A stretch of DNA of 8,723 bases from Anaerolineae bacterium (GTDB lineage: Bacteria > Chloroflexota > Anaerolineae > 4572-78 > J111). Where the stretch lies: contig JAGRBY010000294.1 in the NCBI GenBank assembly GCA_020433835.1, positions 1 to 8,723 of the forward strand. Direction: 5' to 3'. Below are positions 1-5,911 of this stretch, in pieces (position 1 is the first letter of the stretch; every line of letters starts with the position of its first letter). The notes under the pieces are model-generated. The model was not told where the DNA came from. It did no database searches and was given only the letters and a program-made list of their open reading frames with translations. The position numbers were made by a program, and so were the translations under genes.

Positions 1-376
1 CAAAACGATACGGGTCTGTTTCAGCAGCCACACTAATTGTACCGGATATTGTTTGTCCAAAACTGAGGAGAACGGCATGAGCGGGTCGATTTAGCTGCTG
101 TAGATGTAACCTATATTCCCCCGATCCTGCATCATTAAAACCATCTCGCGTGAGAATAGTGTAACTACCGGTACTGGGTAAAGATAAAGTAATTTCAGCG
201 TGGGAAGGGCCTTTGTCACTCTCAAGCAGGTTGCCAGCAGGATCATACAAATCTATCCTCTGCCACATTTTGCCCGCCACGCCACTCATTCCAATGAGAA
301 CCGTGTCTCCTTCCTTGGCTTCAAAACGATACGGGTCTGTTTCAGCAGCCACACTAATTGTACCGGATATTGTTTG
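1..376 (-). repeat. 55-nt perfect direct repeat marking tandem PPC-like domains (copies 1-55 and 322-376)
   Basis: Bases 1-55 and 322-376 are identical, 321 bp (107 codons) apart and in the same reading frame of the lipoprotein gene. Each copy encodes QTISGTISVAAETDPYRF, the opening strand of a PPC-like domain. Identity also covers synonymous positions, which points to recent duplication or gene conversion. The left copy touches the window edge, so the true repeat may be longer and further copies may exist. Confidence 0.9.
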
Positions 377-955
377 ATTAAAAGTTAACTCATGCTCTTG
401 AGGCACATGTGTTGTTGGTGGTGCTGATGGTTTTACTGTTGACTCCGTAGATGAATTATCTGGTGGCAACGGATCAGAGGTGGCGGTATCGATTGAGCCT
501 TCTGCTGTTGAAATAATCACTCTAGTTGCGGTTTGAGTCGGTTTTTGAGAGATAGCCGTGGGGGTCTCAGTTGGAATGGCAGCAGCAACCGCTACAGGTA
601 AAACCTTGATCGCCATGGGTTTTTCTGTGGTTTCGCCTTTTATTGTAACCCGAACCTGTATGTTATAAGTACCGGTTGTGTAAGGAGCTTTCCAAACTGC
701 CCCGGCTGAGGTTACGTCGCTAATAAATGTTCCACCTCGCTCGTCGGAAATCCACTCATACGAAACGGGGTCTGCGGAGGTAACTTCAATACCCAGGCTA
801 ACTTCCGCTCCGGGAGCAACGGGCGGCAGCGGATCAAAAACCTCTGGATCATCGATAATGGGTGATGGATGTCCACATGCTAAAAAAACGAAGAGCAGTC
901 CAATCGAAAGAATCAAGGTTCTTTTTTTAAGGGTTCTCACGAGCCAAAGTTTCAT
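1..955 (-). CDS. Exported lipoprotein with PKD-like domain and tandem PPC-like domains (partial, C-terminus beyond window)
   Basis: The ATG at 955-953 opens a frame with no stop to the left edge: 318 codons, C-terminus missing. Seen: basic N-terminus, hydrophobic stretch (about residues 13-25) and lipobox FLAC, so it is a predicted lipoprotein anchored outside the membrane. An Ig/PKD-like beta domain follows (about 45-120, core YEWISDE and a closing GTYNIQVRV). Next is a Pro/Thr/Ser-rich linker (about 125-190), then a module starting FNQTISGTISVAAETDPYRF whose first segment recurs 107 residues later. The module resembles the bacterial pre-peptidase C-terminal (PPC) beta-sandwich: G.I....D.Y.F, a central LYDPAGNLL, and a closing GSYTILTRD...SGEYRL. 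The ribosome site TGAGGAAAAGGGT precedes the ATG. It follows the 144-aa gene by 22 bp, so co-transcription is likely. Probable role: surface adhesion or ligand binding (inference). No enzyme motif is visible in the part present. Confidence 0.85.
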   Translation of the reverse strand, partial: MKLWLVRTLKKRTLILSIGLLFVFLACGHPSPIIDDPEVFDPLPPVAPGAEVSLGIEVTSADPVSYEWISDERGGTFISDVTSAGAVWKAPYTTGTYNIQVRVTIKGETTEKPMAIKVLPVAVAAAIPTETPTAISQKPTQTATRVIISTAEGSIDTATSDPLPPDNSSTESTVKPSAPPTTHVPQEHELTFNQTISGTISVAAETDPYRFEAKEGDTVLIGMSGVAGKMWQRIDLYDPAGNLLESDKGPSHAEITLSLPSTGSYTILTRDGFNDAGSGEYRLHLQQLNRPAHAVLLSFGQTISGTISVAAETDPYRF

Positions 956-977
956 ACCCTTTTCCTCAAATAAATAG

Positions 978-1412
978 TTATTCCGGTTGAAATGTAACGG
1001 TTACTACGGTAGTTTGGAACACGTTATGACTGATGACCACATTTAGGTCTTGTTCGTCTGATTTATCCGGTTTATAATCTCGATTGGTTTCATTTCTATA
1101 ATGTGCGAGGTCACAGTAAGGATTGTCACTGATCGGAGGGTCAAAGCACCACTGATAGGTGAAATCACCGGGATTGAGTTTTTCTCCTTGGTCATATAGC
1201 CGGATACTTACAGCTACCACTTTACCAAGCGGGACATGTATCGGGTCTTCCAGGTTCGCAAAAGCTCGGCCGTTTACAAATATAATTACCTCATCAATCG
1301 TCGGGGGAATGATAAGCAACCGTATCAAAAAAAGAGGAAGAGATATGGCCAGACAGACCCACACTAAACTTACAGCAGTGATCAATCGATTAGAATATAA
1401 GCCGCTTAGCAT
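978..1412 (-). CDS. Membrane-anchored protein with extracytoplasmic Ig-like domain, function unknown
   Basis: This 144-aa protein has one strong hydrophobic segment (about residues 10-34) after a short N-terminus with one Arg, and then a roughly 110-residue extracytoplasmic region. That region looks like an Ig/PKD-type beta sandwich: alternating hydrophobic strands, a YQW core comparable to the YEW of the neighbouring lipoprotein, and two cysteines (in YQWCFDPP and NPYCDL) that could form a disulfide. The start is supported by GAGGAAC eight bases upstream of the ATG at 1412. It is the first gene of a minus-strand pair with the lipoprotein and is divergent from the ATPase gene at 1573. I do not recognise a named family. 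It could be an uncleaved signal-anchor protein or a secreted protein with a long signal peptide. Confidence 0.75.
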   Translation of the reverse strand: MLSGLYSNRLITAVSLVWVCLAISLPLFLIRLLIIPPTIDEVIIFVNGRAFANLEDPIHVPLGKVVAVSIRLYDQGEKLNPGDFTYQWCFDPPISDNPYCDLAHYRNETNRDYKPDKSDEQDLNVVISHNVFQTTVVTVTFQPE

Positions 1413-1572
1413 AATCTTTGTTCCTCATTCAATATAGCATCTTGTTAAGAATTATTCTGTACACGATTCTACCAAATTGCCTCCAAAAGGACTTCTTTTT
1501 CTCCACCATACTCACTAAAAGAAATAAATAACAATGTTAGAGCAGTTTATTCTCAATGTTGAGGAGATAGTT
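1413..1572. other. Divergent intergenic region between Ig-like protein and ATPase genes
   Basis: These 160 bp must hold the promoters of the minus-strand lipoprotein operon and the plus-strand ATPase gene. The region is AT-rich (AAGAAATAAATAACAATG toward the ATPase side). I found no convincing -35/-10 pair: a TATATT read on the minus strand at 1436-1431 lies too close to the ribosome site of the 144-aa gene to be its -10 box. No long inverted repeat is visible. The winged-helix protein encoded at one side could bind here, but no operator-like repeat supports that. Confidence 0.4.
1561..1566 (+). promoter_or_regulatory. Ribosome binding site fixing the ATPase start at 1573
   Basis: GAGGAG lies six bases before the ATG at 1573. 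The in-frame ATG at 1534 is preceded only by AT-rich sequence without a Shine-Dalgarno match, so 1573 is the better start and the 13 extra upstream codons are probably untranslated. Confidence 0.8.
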
Positions 1573-2904
1573 ATGACAACCAACTATGATATATCATTTT
1601 TTGATTTAGATTACTGCCAAGTTGATGTCTCGAAAATTGTCGAGGCCATTAGAAGTAGATCCTCCTTATTAGCCATCGGCATGCCCGGTTGCGGAAAGAG
1701 CCGTTTGATCAACTTTATATTTAACCGTCCGGACGTGCTGCAACATTATGGCTTACCCCATGACTTAAAGACTATTAGGGTAGATGGCGACCTAATCACT
1801 CATGATGAGGCCGGCGTCTATGCCGAAATGTTACGGTTGCTAAGCCCTGAGTTAGAATCGCCAATAAGCGACAACCTTAGCCTACTTAAAAATCGAGTGC
1901 TGACAGAAGTTCAAAAACTTGAGACAAATATCGAACTCATTGTTATTTTTGATAATTTTGTCCGGCAGCTTCAGCAAGCTCTTAGCGAAGATTTTTACCG
2001 GTTTCTATTTGGTCTACGGAATGCTCGCTCACAATTGAACATCAGCTATATTTTTATGGCTAATCTCAATATTGAGTTATCTGAATTTCAGCGGGTAGAG
2101 CGGCTGTTTGACAAGGGTGTTGACCGCTCTATCTGTTGGCTCTCTTTGCTTAACAAAGAAGATACTTTTGCTTCAATTAAGCGGCAGTTGTACAAGATAA
2201 ACGCAACCCCGGGGTCTTTAGATGATAGTCAGGAACGAATCTACGAGTTGAGCGGCGGGCATGCTTTACTCAATCGATACGTAACTCATTTAATGTTGGG
2301 GCGCGAGATTCTGAGGGAGACTAGGCCGGATGGAATTTTGAACCATCAAGGCATTAAAAATGCCTGTCAAGCGATTTGGGATGATTTAAAGTCAGAACAC
2401 CAAAACTATTTAATCGACTTGTCACGACACGAAAAGATGTCAGAGCCGGAATCATTACTGATAAATTACGGCGTTCTGTCAAAAGATAATGCCGTCTTCT
2501 CGCCTTTGTTTGCTGCTTTTATGGCCCAACAGAAAAAAGTCAACGAAGTGACCCGTCTTAGCTGTAATGAACTGCAAACCAAACTTATTCTGGAAACCTT
2601 GAGTGGCGACGTATTATTTCCGCTTGAGCGATTATCTGCTAAAAAAGTAGGGTTGTTATCACAAAAATTTCGCAGCCTGCTCTGTTTTCTTGTGTCCAAT
2701 CAAAACCAGCTTTGTAGAAAAGATAAATTAGTCGAAGTCGGGTGGCCTGAGGAGTCCGAGCACGGGCGAGGCGTATATGATCAGGCGCTTAGCCGACAAA
2801 TCGATCGAATTAGAGCGTGGCTGAGACAACAAGAACAGCTAAATAATTACATTGAGATCGAAACAGTTCGGAGTGAAGGGTATCGGCTGATTACAAAATT
2901 CTAA
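1573..2904 (+). CDS. STAND/AAA-like ATPase with C-terminal OmpR-type winged-helix DNA-binding domain
   Basis: Predicted 443-aa cytoplasmic protein. Walker A is GMPGCGKS at residues 36-43 and Walker B is ELIVIFDNF at 121-129 (Asp127, followed by Asn rather than the usual acidic residue). A sensor-1-like Asn sits at 164 (FMANLN). ELSGGHALLNRY at about 225-236 matches the LSGGHP.LL motif of STAND/ORC-type ATPases. NYGVLSKDNAVFSPLF at about 298-313 looks like the small winged helix that follows such NTPase modules. Residues about 350-443 fit a PhoB/OmpR-type winged helix: KFRSLLCFLVSN, LCRKDKLVEVGW, a recognition-helix region YDQALSRQIDRIRAWL, and the wing TVRSEGYRL. In SARP/AfsR-like regulators the DNA-binding domain is N-terminal; here the order is reversed. 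Inference: an ATP-gated transcription regulator, whose ligand cannot be read from sequence. Its stop codon overlaps that of the convergent kinase-like gene. Alternative: a conflict-system NTPase that uses DNA binding for sensing. Confidence 0.85.
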   Translation: MTTNYDISFFDLDYCQVDVSKIVEAIRSRSSLLAIGMPGCGKSRLINFIFNRPDVLQHYGLPHDLKTIRVDGDLITHDEAGVYAEMLRLLSPELESPISDNLSLLKNRVLTEVQKLETNIELIVIFDNFVRQLQQALSEDFYRFLFGLRNARSQLNISYIFMANLNIELSEFQRVERLFDKGVDRSICWLSLLNKEDTFASIKRQLYKINATPGSLDDSQERIYELSGGHALLNRYVTHLMLGREILRETRPDGILNHQGIKNACQAIWDDLKSEHQNYLIDLSRHEKMSEPESLLINYGVLSKDNAVFSPLFAAFMAQQKKVNEVTRLSCNELQTKLILETLSGDVLFPLERLSAKKVGLLSQKFRSLLCFLVSNQNQLCRKDKLVEVGWPEESEHGRGVYDQALSRQIDRIRAWLRQQEQLNNYIEIETVRSEGYRLITKF

Positions 2905-4619
2905 GACAGAGCTGTCTTATCCAACTCCCGGCATAGAAGCTCTGAAGCAAAAATTAAGTATAGTTTTTGCAAGTTAGGATTATGAAATCGCTCATCTTCA
3001 TAATAGATCATACTTAAGCTAGCCTGAAGCAAGGCCATAAGAAAAGGTCGTTTGCTTTGATAATTGGGCGGCAGAATCGATTTTAGGATTGCTCTGATCG
3101 TTTTTATACTTTGCCAGGCCACGATAAATTTTCTTGATTTGACCTCTAACCAGCAGTCCCGATCAATTAGATTTTGCCAGTTAGCATTAATTGGCAAATT
3201 GTATTCTTCCATAACTTTTTCGAGCACACCAAGTGGAAGTCTTTCCCAATCCGGCAGGCTCAAATGATATTTCAGCAACAAACATTCCAGCAGCCAAGCT
3301 TGCCTCAAATCCTGTTCATCATTCAAATCAGTGAGACAAAATTTAATATCTGCTTCTAACCGGCAAAAATCGTTAGCTAAGCTACCTATATCTTCGGCCA
3401 AACTAATGTTCTGTTGAAGAAATTGGTCAGTGCGTTGTCTGGTCAGACCATTGCCGGTATGGGAAAAATCAATTAGTCCAACAGCATTAACAATATTGTG
3501 ATTCTCTCGATTCACTTCAACCAAGATATTCCGAGAATTCAAGTCGCCATGGATCACCGTCTTTGCTATTAGGAACAAAAAACGGACATCCGATTTTCTC
3601 CGTACCCATTCACTAAGATGCAAGTGAGAGTTAAGCTTTTCCATGTCCCAGAAATACTTTTCCAGATTTTTTAAGCTTTCTTGACCCCATTGTTTAATCT
3701 CCGTGAATTTGGGATAAACTTTGACATCAATCTTCGATGCAGCAAAAGGATAATGCTCTTCGTAAATATTGATAGATGGAAGATTTCGCTCTAATATGAC
3801 TTTTGAATTCCAGCCCCACTTCTTTACCCCTTTTATTTCGTCAAAAAGCCTCGTTATTATTTGGATGAGCGTATCTTCCTCGACCACAAGTCGTCTATCT
3901 TGTGACAAACATTCCCGATAGATATCAAAAAACGTCAGGTGATCAGCCTCGATATGAGCCCAATTCAGATCATACTCAATTCCACCGTAGTTACCACCCC
4001 AGTCGAGATATTGCTTACAAATTTTAGGCACATTGATAAGTTTACCTTTTACGTAATCGTGAAACTTCTTGGCTTCATTGACCACTTCGGCTAACTCAGC
4101 CACCTTTAATACATACGGAATACTGTCCTTATATCTCTTGATCAGATAAACGCTTGCGCCGCTGTAGCCACCGCTCAATACCTCAACGTTTTCTATTAAG
4201 TCATCTGGGTGATGAAGCTTTGTCAACAAATCAGAATTTAACAGTGACGTTAGATCTCTGGCCGTTAAAAAGCTGGCAATCAAGTTCTGATATGCTTGTC
4301 GCTGCTTAGCTAAGTTTTTCCTTTCTACCTCAATCAAGCGTTGGCTATCTTTTTCCTGACGACGCAACTTTTCTTTTTCCGTCTCAATTTTCTCTTTCAC
4401 CTTCTTAACCCTGGTTTCCGACATCATATAAGCCAGCCCCACCGCCCCCAAACTTAGGAAGCAGCCCAGAAATAATGAAGAGGCATGAAAAGGTGTCTGG
4501 CTCCAATTGTCGTAGTAGCTACCATAGCGAAAAATCGCATAAAACCAAAGCACTCCAAAAAAAGTGATCGGCACCAGGCTTAGAACGAAGTAGATGAGAT
4601 CTTTGCGCAATCGTTGCAT
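2901..4619 (-). CDS. Membrane-tethered coiled-coil protein with APH/protein-kinase-like phosphotransferase domain
   Basis: 572 aa. Two N-terminal membrane segments (about residues 8-30 and 47-66) are followed by a Lys/Glu/Arg-rich coiled coil (about 68-110), then a cytoplasmic kinase-fold domain. Kinase landmarks seen: Gly-rich loop SGGYSGASVYLI from residue 149, ATP-binding Lys172 in YVLKV, candidate helix-C Glu182 in NEAKKF, Brenner-type catalytic loop HGDLNSRN at 357-364 (Asp359, Asn364), and metal-binding IDF at 383-385 (Asp384) in place of DFG. All core catalytic residues are present, so activity is plausible. HGDxxxxN with IDF is typical of aminoglycoside-phosphotransferase/choline-kinase-like enzymes rather than Ser/Thr kinases. 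A large insert (about 200-350) separates the lobes and a helical region (about 430-572) follows. The substrate is unknown; from memory it may relate to kinase-like domains of NTP-dependent conflict systems (TCAD9-like), unverified. Ribosome site GAGAGA is weak. It converges on the ATPase gene. Confidence 0.8.
   Translation of the reverse strand: MQRLRKDLIYFVLSLVPITFFGVLWFYAIFRYGSYYDNWSQTPFHASSLFLGCFLSLGAVGLAYMMSETRVKKVKEKIETEKEKLRRQEKDSQRLIEVERKNLAKQRQAYQNLIASFLTARDLTSLLNSDLLTKLHHPDDLIENVEVLSGGYSGASVYLIKRYKDSIPYVLKVAELAEVVNEAKKFHDYVKGKLINVPKICKQYLDWGGNYGGIEYDLNWAHIEADHLTFFDIYRECLSQDRRLVVEEDTLIQIITRLFDEIKGVKKWGWNSKVILERNLPSINIYEEHYPFAASKIDVKVYPKFTEIKQWGQESLKNLEKYFWDMEKLNSHLHLSEWVRRKSDVRFLFLIAKTVIHGDLNSRNILVEVNRENHNIVNAVGLIDFSHTGNGLTRQRTDQFLQQNISLAEDIGSLANDFCRLEADIKFCLTDLNDEQDLRQAWLLECLLLKYHLSLPDWERLPLGVLEKVMEEYNLPINANWQNLIDRDCWLEVKSRKFIVAWQSIKTIRAILKSILPPNYQSKRPFLMALLQASLSMIYYEDERFHNPNLQKLYLIFASELLCRELDKTALS
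2902..2919. repeat. 18-nt palindrome at the tail-to-tail gene junction
   Basis: TAAGACAG and CTGTCTTA flank a two-base centre (AG). The palindrome begins with the TAA stop of the ATPase gene and also contains the last codons and part of the stop of the minus-strand gene. There is no clear U-tract on either side (TCCAACTCCC to the right; only GAATTTTG when read leftward), so it is at best a weak bidirectional terminator. It could instead be a protein-binding site or a structure that ends both mRNAs. Confidence 0.6.
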
Positions 4620-4851
4620 AGATATCTCTCTCGATTTGAGTTAAATGGTGATGGGTGAAATAGAGAAGTTGAATTCTGTGACAAACTAACTGCGTAATTA
4701 TAGGTGTTTATTTTAGGAAAAGCCAATTTGGGGAAGTTTGTTAAAGTCAGAGCCAATGTTGGGGGACTAGAGTCGTAGCTCGATTTATATTGCTGCTGTA
4801 TTGTAAGATCAATAAGAAAAGCAGATACAGATGTTCAACACGGAGGAAAAA
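4620..4851. promoter_or_regulatory. Divergent promoter region with paired CCAA..TTGG boxes
   Basis: This 232-bp region separates the minus-strand kinase-like gene from the plus-strand PH-like gene. It holds two related boxes 30 bp apart, AGCCAATTTGGGG at 4721 and AGCCAATGTTGGGG at 4751, each with a CCAA..TTGG palindromic core. They look like tandem operator sites about three helical turns apart. A TATATT at 4786-4791 is a possible -10 for the PH-like gene, but no good -35 sits 17 bp before it. Promoter assignment is therefore tentative. Confidence 0.4.
4842..4846 (+). promoter_or_regulatory. Ribosome binding site fixing the PH-like gene start at 4852
   Basis: GGAGG is five bases before the ATG at 4852. 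The in-frame ATG at 4831 has no Shine-Dalgarno sequence in front of it, so its seven extra codons, which overlap this site, are probably not translated. Confidence 0.85.
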
Positions 4852-5505
4852 ATGGCTCAAATGCGGCAGGTCTCTATAAGTTCGTTCCAGGTAATTCAAA
4901 AGGGTATCGTATTTAAGCGGCCAAAATGGAAGGTGAATATTTTCCCTGAACGTATAAAATTTACCAGTTTAGATGACAATGAACAGTTCCATATCTCGAA
5001 GGAACAAAGTAAAAATCATGTTATGTTTGCAAGTATTCTTGTCTCAGGATTCAACGTTAAGATCAACCATGAAGGCAAAGATTATCGGTTTAAGCTGGCA
5101 GCAAGAAATCTTGATGAACTTAGGTCTTGGATGACGCCAAAAACAGCCTCTGAATTAGCCGCTGAAATAAAGCAGGCACTCGTAATTCGGGGAGGCGGGT
5201 TAATCCTGGTAGGAATCGCCCATTTTTTGTTTTCCAGCTATCTCGATCCAATTTGGGGTGGAGCCCTCATATTTATTGGAATATTGAACCTCACAATTTT
5301 CTCCCGATATATGATTCTGGCAAACGGAGTACTGTTAATTATGGCGAGTGTATTGAATTGTTCTGTTGGTTTAACGGCTGCTTCTGAAGGTGCAAAAATG
5401 CTATCAGGATTTGCATTTTTACAGCTGATCTGGGGGTTGGAAGAAATGGTTTTATTTAGAGAGTTCGGGCGTAGCGAGAAAAGAACGAAAGAATACACAG
5501 CTTGA
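4852..5505 (+). CDS. PH-like domain protein with about four membrane segments, function unknown
   Basis: 217 aa. The N-terminal 100 residues have no membrane segment and look like a small beta-rich domain ending in a helix: short strands such as WKVNIFPERIKF, FHISKEQ, FNVKINHEGKDYRFKL, then LDELRSWM. This order (about seven strands plus a C-terminal helix) resembles bacterial PH/GRAM-like domains; the assignment rests on pattern, not on a motif. The C-terminal half (about residues 115-207) has roughly four hydrophobic helices, the first three starting GGGLILVGIAHFLF, WGGALIFIGILNL and YMILANGVLLIMA. A charged tail, RSEKRTKEYTA, ends the protein. Inference: a membrane protein with a cytosolic domain, perhaps binding lipid or a protein partner. 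The 74-aa membrane protein follows by 42 bp and is probably co-transcribed. Confidence 0.7.
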   Translation: MAQMRQVSISSFQVIQKGIVFKRPKWKVNIFPERIKFTSLDDNEQFHISKEQSKNHVMFASILVSGFNVKINHEGKDYRFKLAARNLDELRSWMTPKTASELAAEIKQALVIRGGGLILVGIAHFLFSSYLDPIWGGALIFIGILNLTIFSRYMILANGVLLIMASVLNCSVGLTAASEGAKMLSGFAFLQLIWGLEEMVLFREFGRSEKRTKEYTA

Positions 5506-5547
5506 CACCTTGGAAATCTAGTGGTTTGAGTTTATCAGGAGAATGAA

Positions 5548-5772
5548 ATGAATTCTAAAAAATTATCGCCGGGGCGAGTCGCATGCCTTACATTTTTGAC
5601 CATAGTTCTTTGCACAGTGTTGTTTGGGGCTGGCTTACTTTTAACAGTTCCGCTGTTACCACCAATCCTCCCTTGGGGCGATGTGTGGGATACTGTAACC
5701 AGCGTAATGCCCTATGTTGCTATTGGGGCGTCAATCATAGCCTACTTCTGGGCCAAAACTAAACAAAGCTAA
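5548..5772 (+). CDS. Small two-TM membrane protein, function unknown
   Basis: 74 aa with two hydrophobic helices (about residues 12-40 and 52-70), separated by a short Pro/Trp-containing loop (PPILPWGDVWD) and ending in the basic tail AKTKQS. AGGAGA five bases before the ATG is a strong ribosome site, which favours a real gene over a chance frame. It lies 42 bp after the PH-like membrane protein gene in the same direction and may form an operon with it. No family is recognised. A helper subunit for the larger membrane protein is possible (inference only). Confidence 0.65.
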   Translation: MNSKKLSPGRVACLTFLTIVLCTVLFGAGLLLTVPLLPPILPWGDVWDTVTSVMPYVAIGASIIAYFWAKTKQS

Positions 5773-5817
5773 CCACTAAACGAAAGGAAGATCATTCAAA
5801 GGGAACTCTATAGAAGA

Positions 5818-5895
5818 TTACAATATCACGTTGTCAATCTCCCCCAGAAACTTTCGAAGCAAAAGAGCGGTTCAGTTTGGTGTTCAATATTGTAA
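5818..5895. repeat. 9-bp inverted repeat pair bounding the leader of the beta-helix gene
   Basis: TTACAATAT (5818-5826) and ATATTGTAA (5887-5895) are perfect reverse complements 60 bp apart. The right arm ends five bases before the Shine-Dalgarno sequence of the beta-helix lipoprotein gene. It could be a leader stem, a split operator, or chance in AT-rich sequence. Confidence 0.35.
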
Positions 5896-5899
5896 CTAT

Positions 5900-5904
5900 A
5901 GGAG
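5900..5904 (+). promoter_or_regulatory. Ribosome binding site fixing the beta-helix lipoprotein start at 5912
   Basis: AGGAG lies seven bases before the ATG at 5912. Starting here puts a basic N-terminus and then the lipobox at the distance usual for a lipoprotein signal. The upstream in-frame ATG at 5831 would add 27 charged residues and has no ribosome site. Confidence 0.85.
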
Positions 5905-5911
5905 AAAACAA

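Noticed and set aside
1431..1436. -10 box (TATATT on the minus strand) for the Ig-like protein operon
   Set aside because: Transcription would start at about the ribosome site, and no -35 element lies at the right distance.
1159..1437. Plus-strand open frame opposite the Ig-like protein gene
   Set aside because: Antisense shadow: no ribosome site, and no domain or signal in its 92-aa translation.
1534..1572. Upstream ATG of the ATPase gene as the start
   Set aside because: No ribosome site precedes it, while GAGGAG precedes the ATG at 1573.
2902..2919. Strong rho-independent terminator
   Set aside because: The palindrome has a two-base centre and no U-tract on either strand.
5831..5911. 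27-residue N-terminal extension of the beta-helix lipoprotein
   Set aside because: It would push the lipobox too far from the N-terminus, and the extension lacks a ribosome site; AGGAG fits the ATG at 5912.
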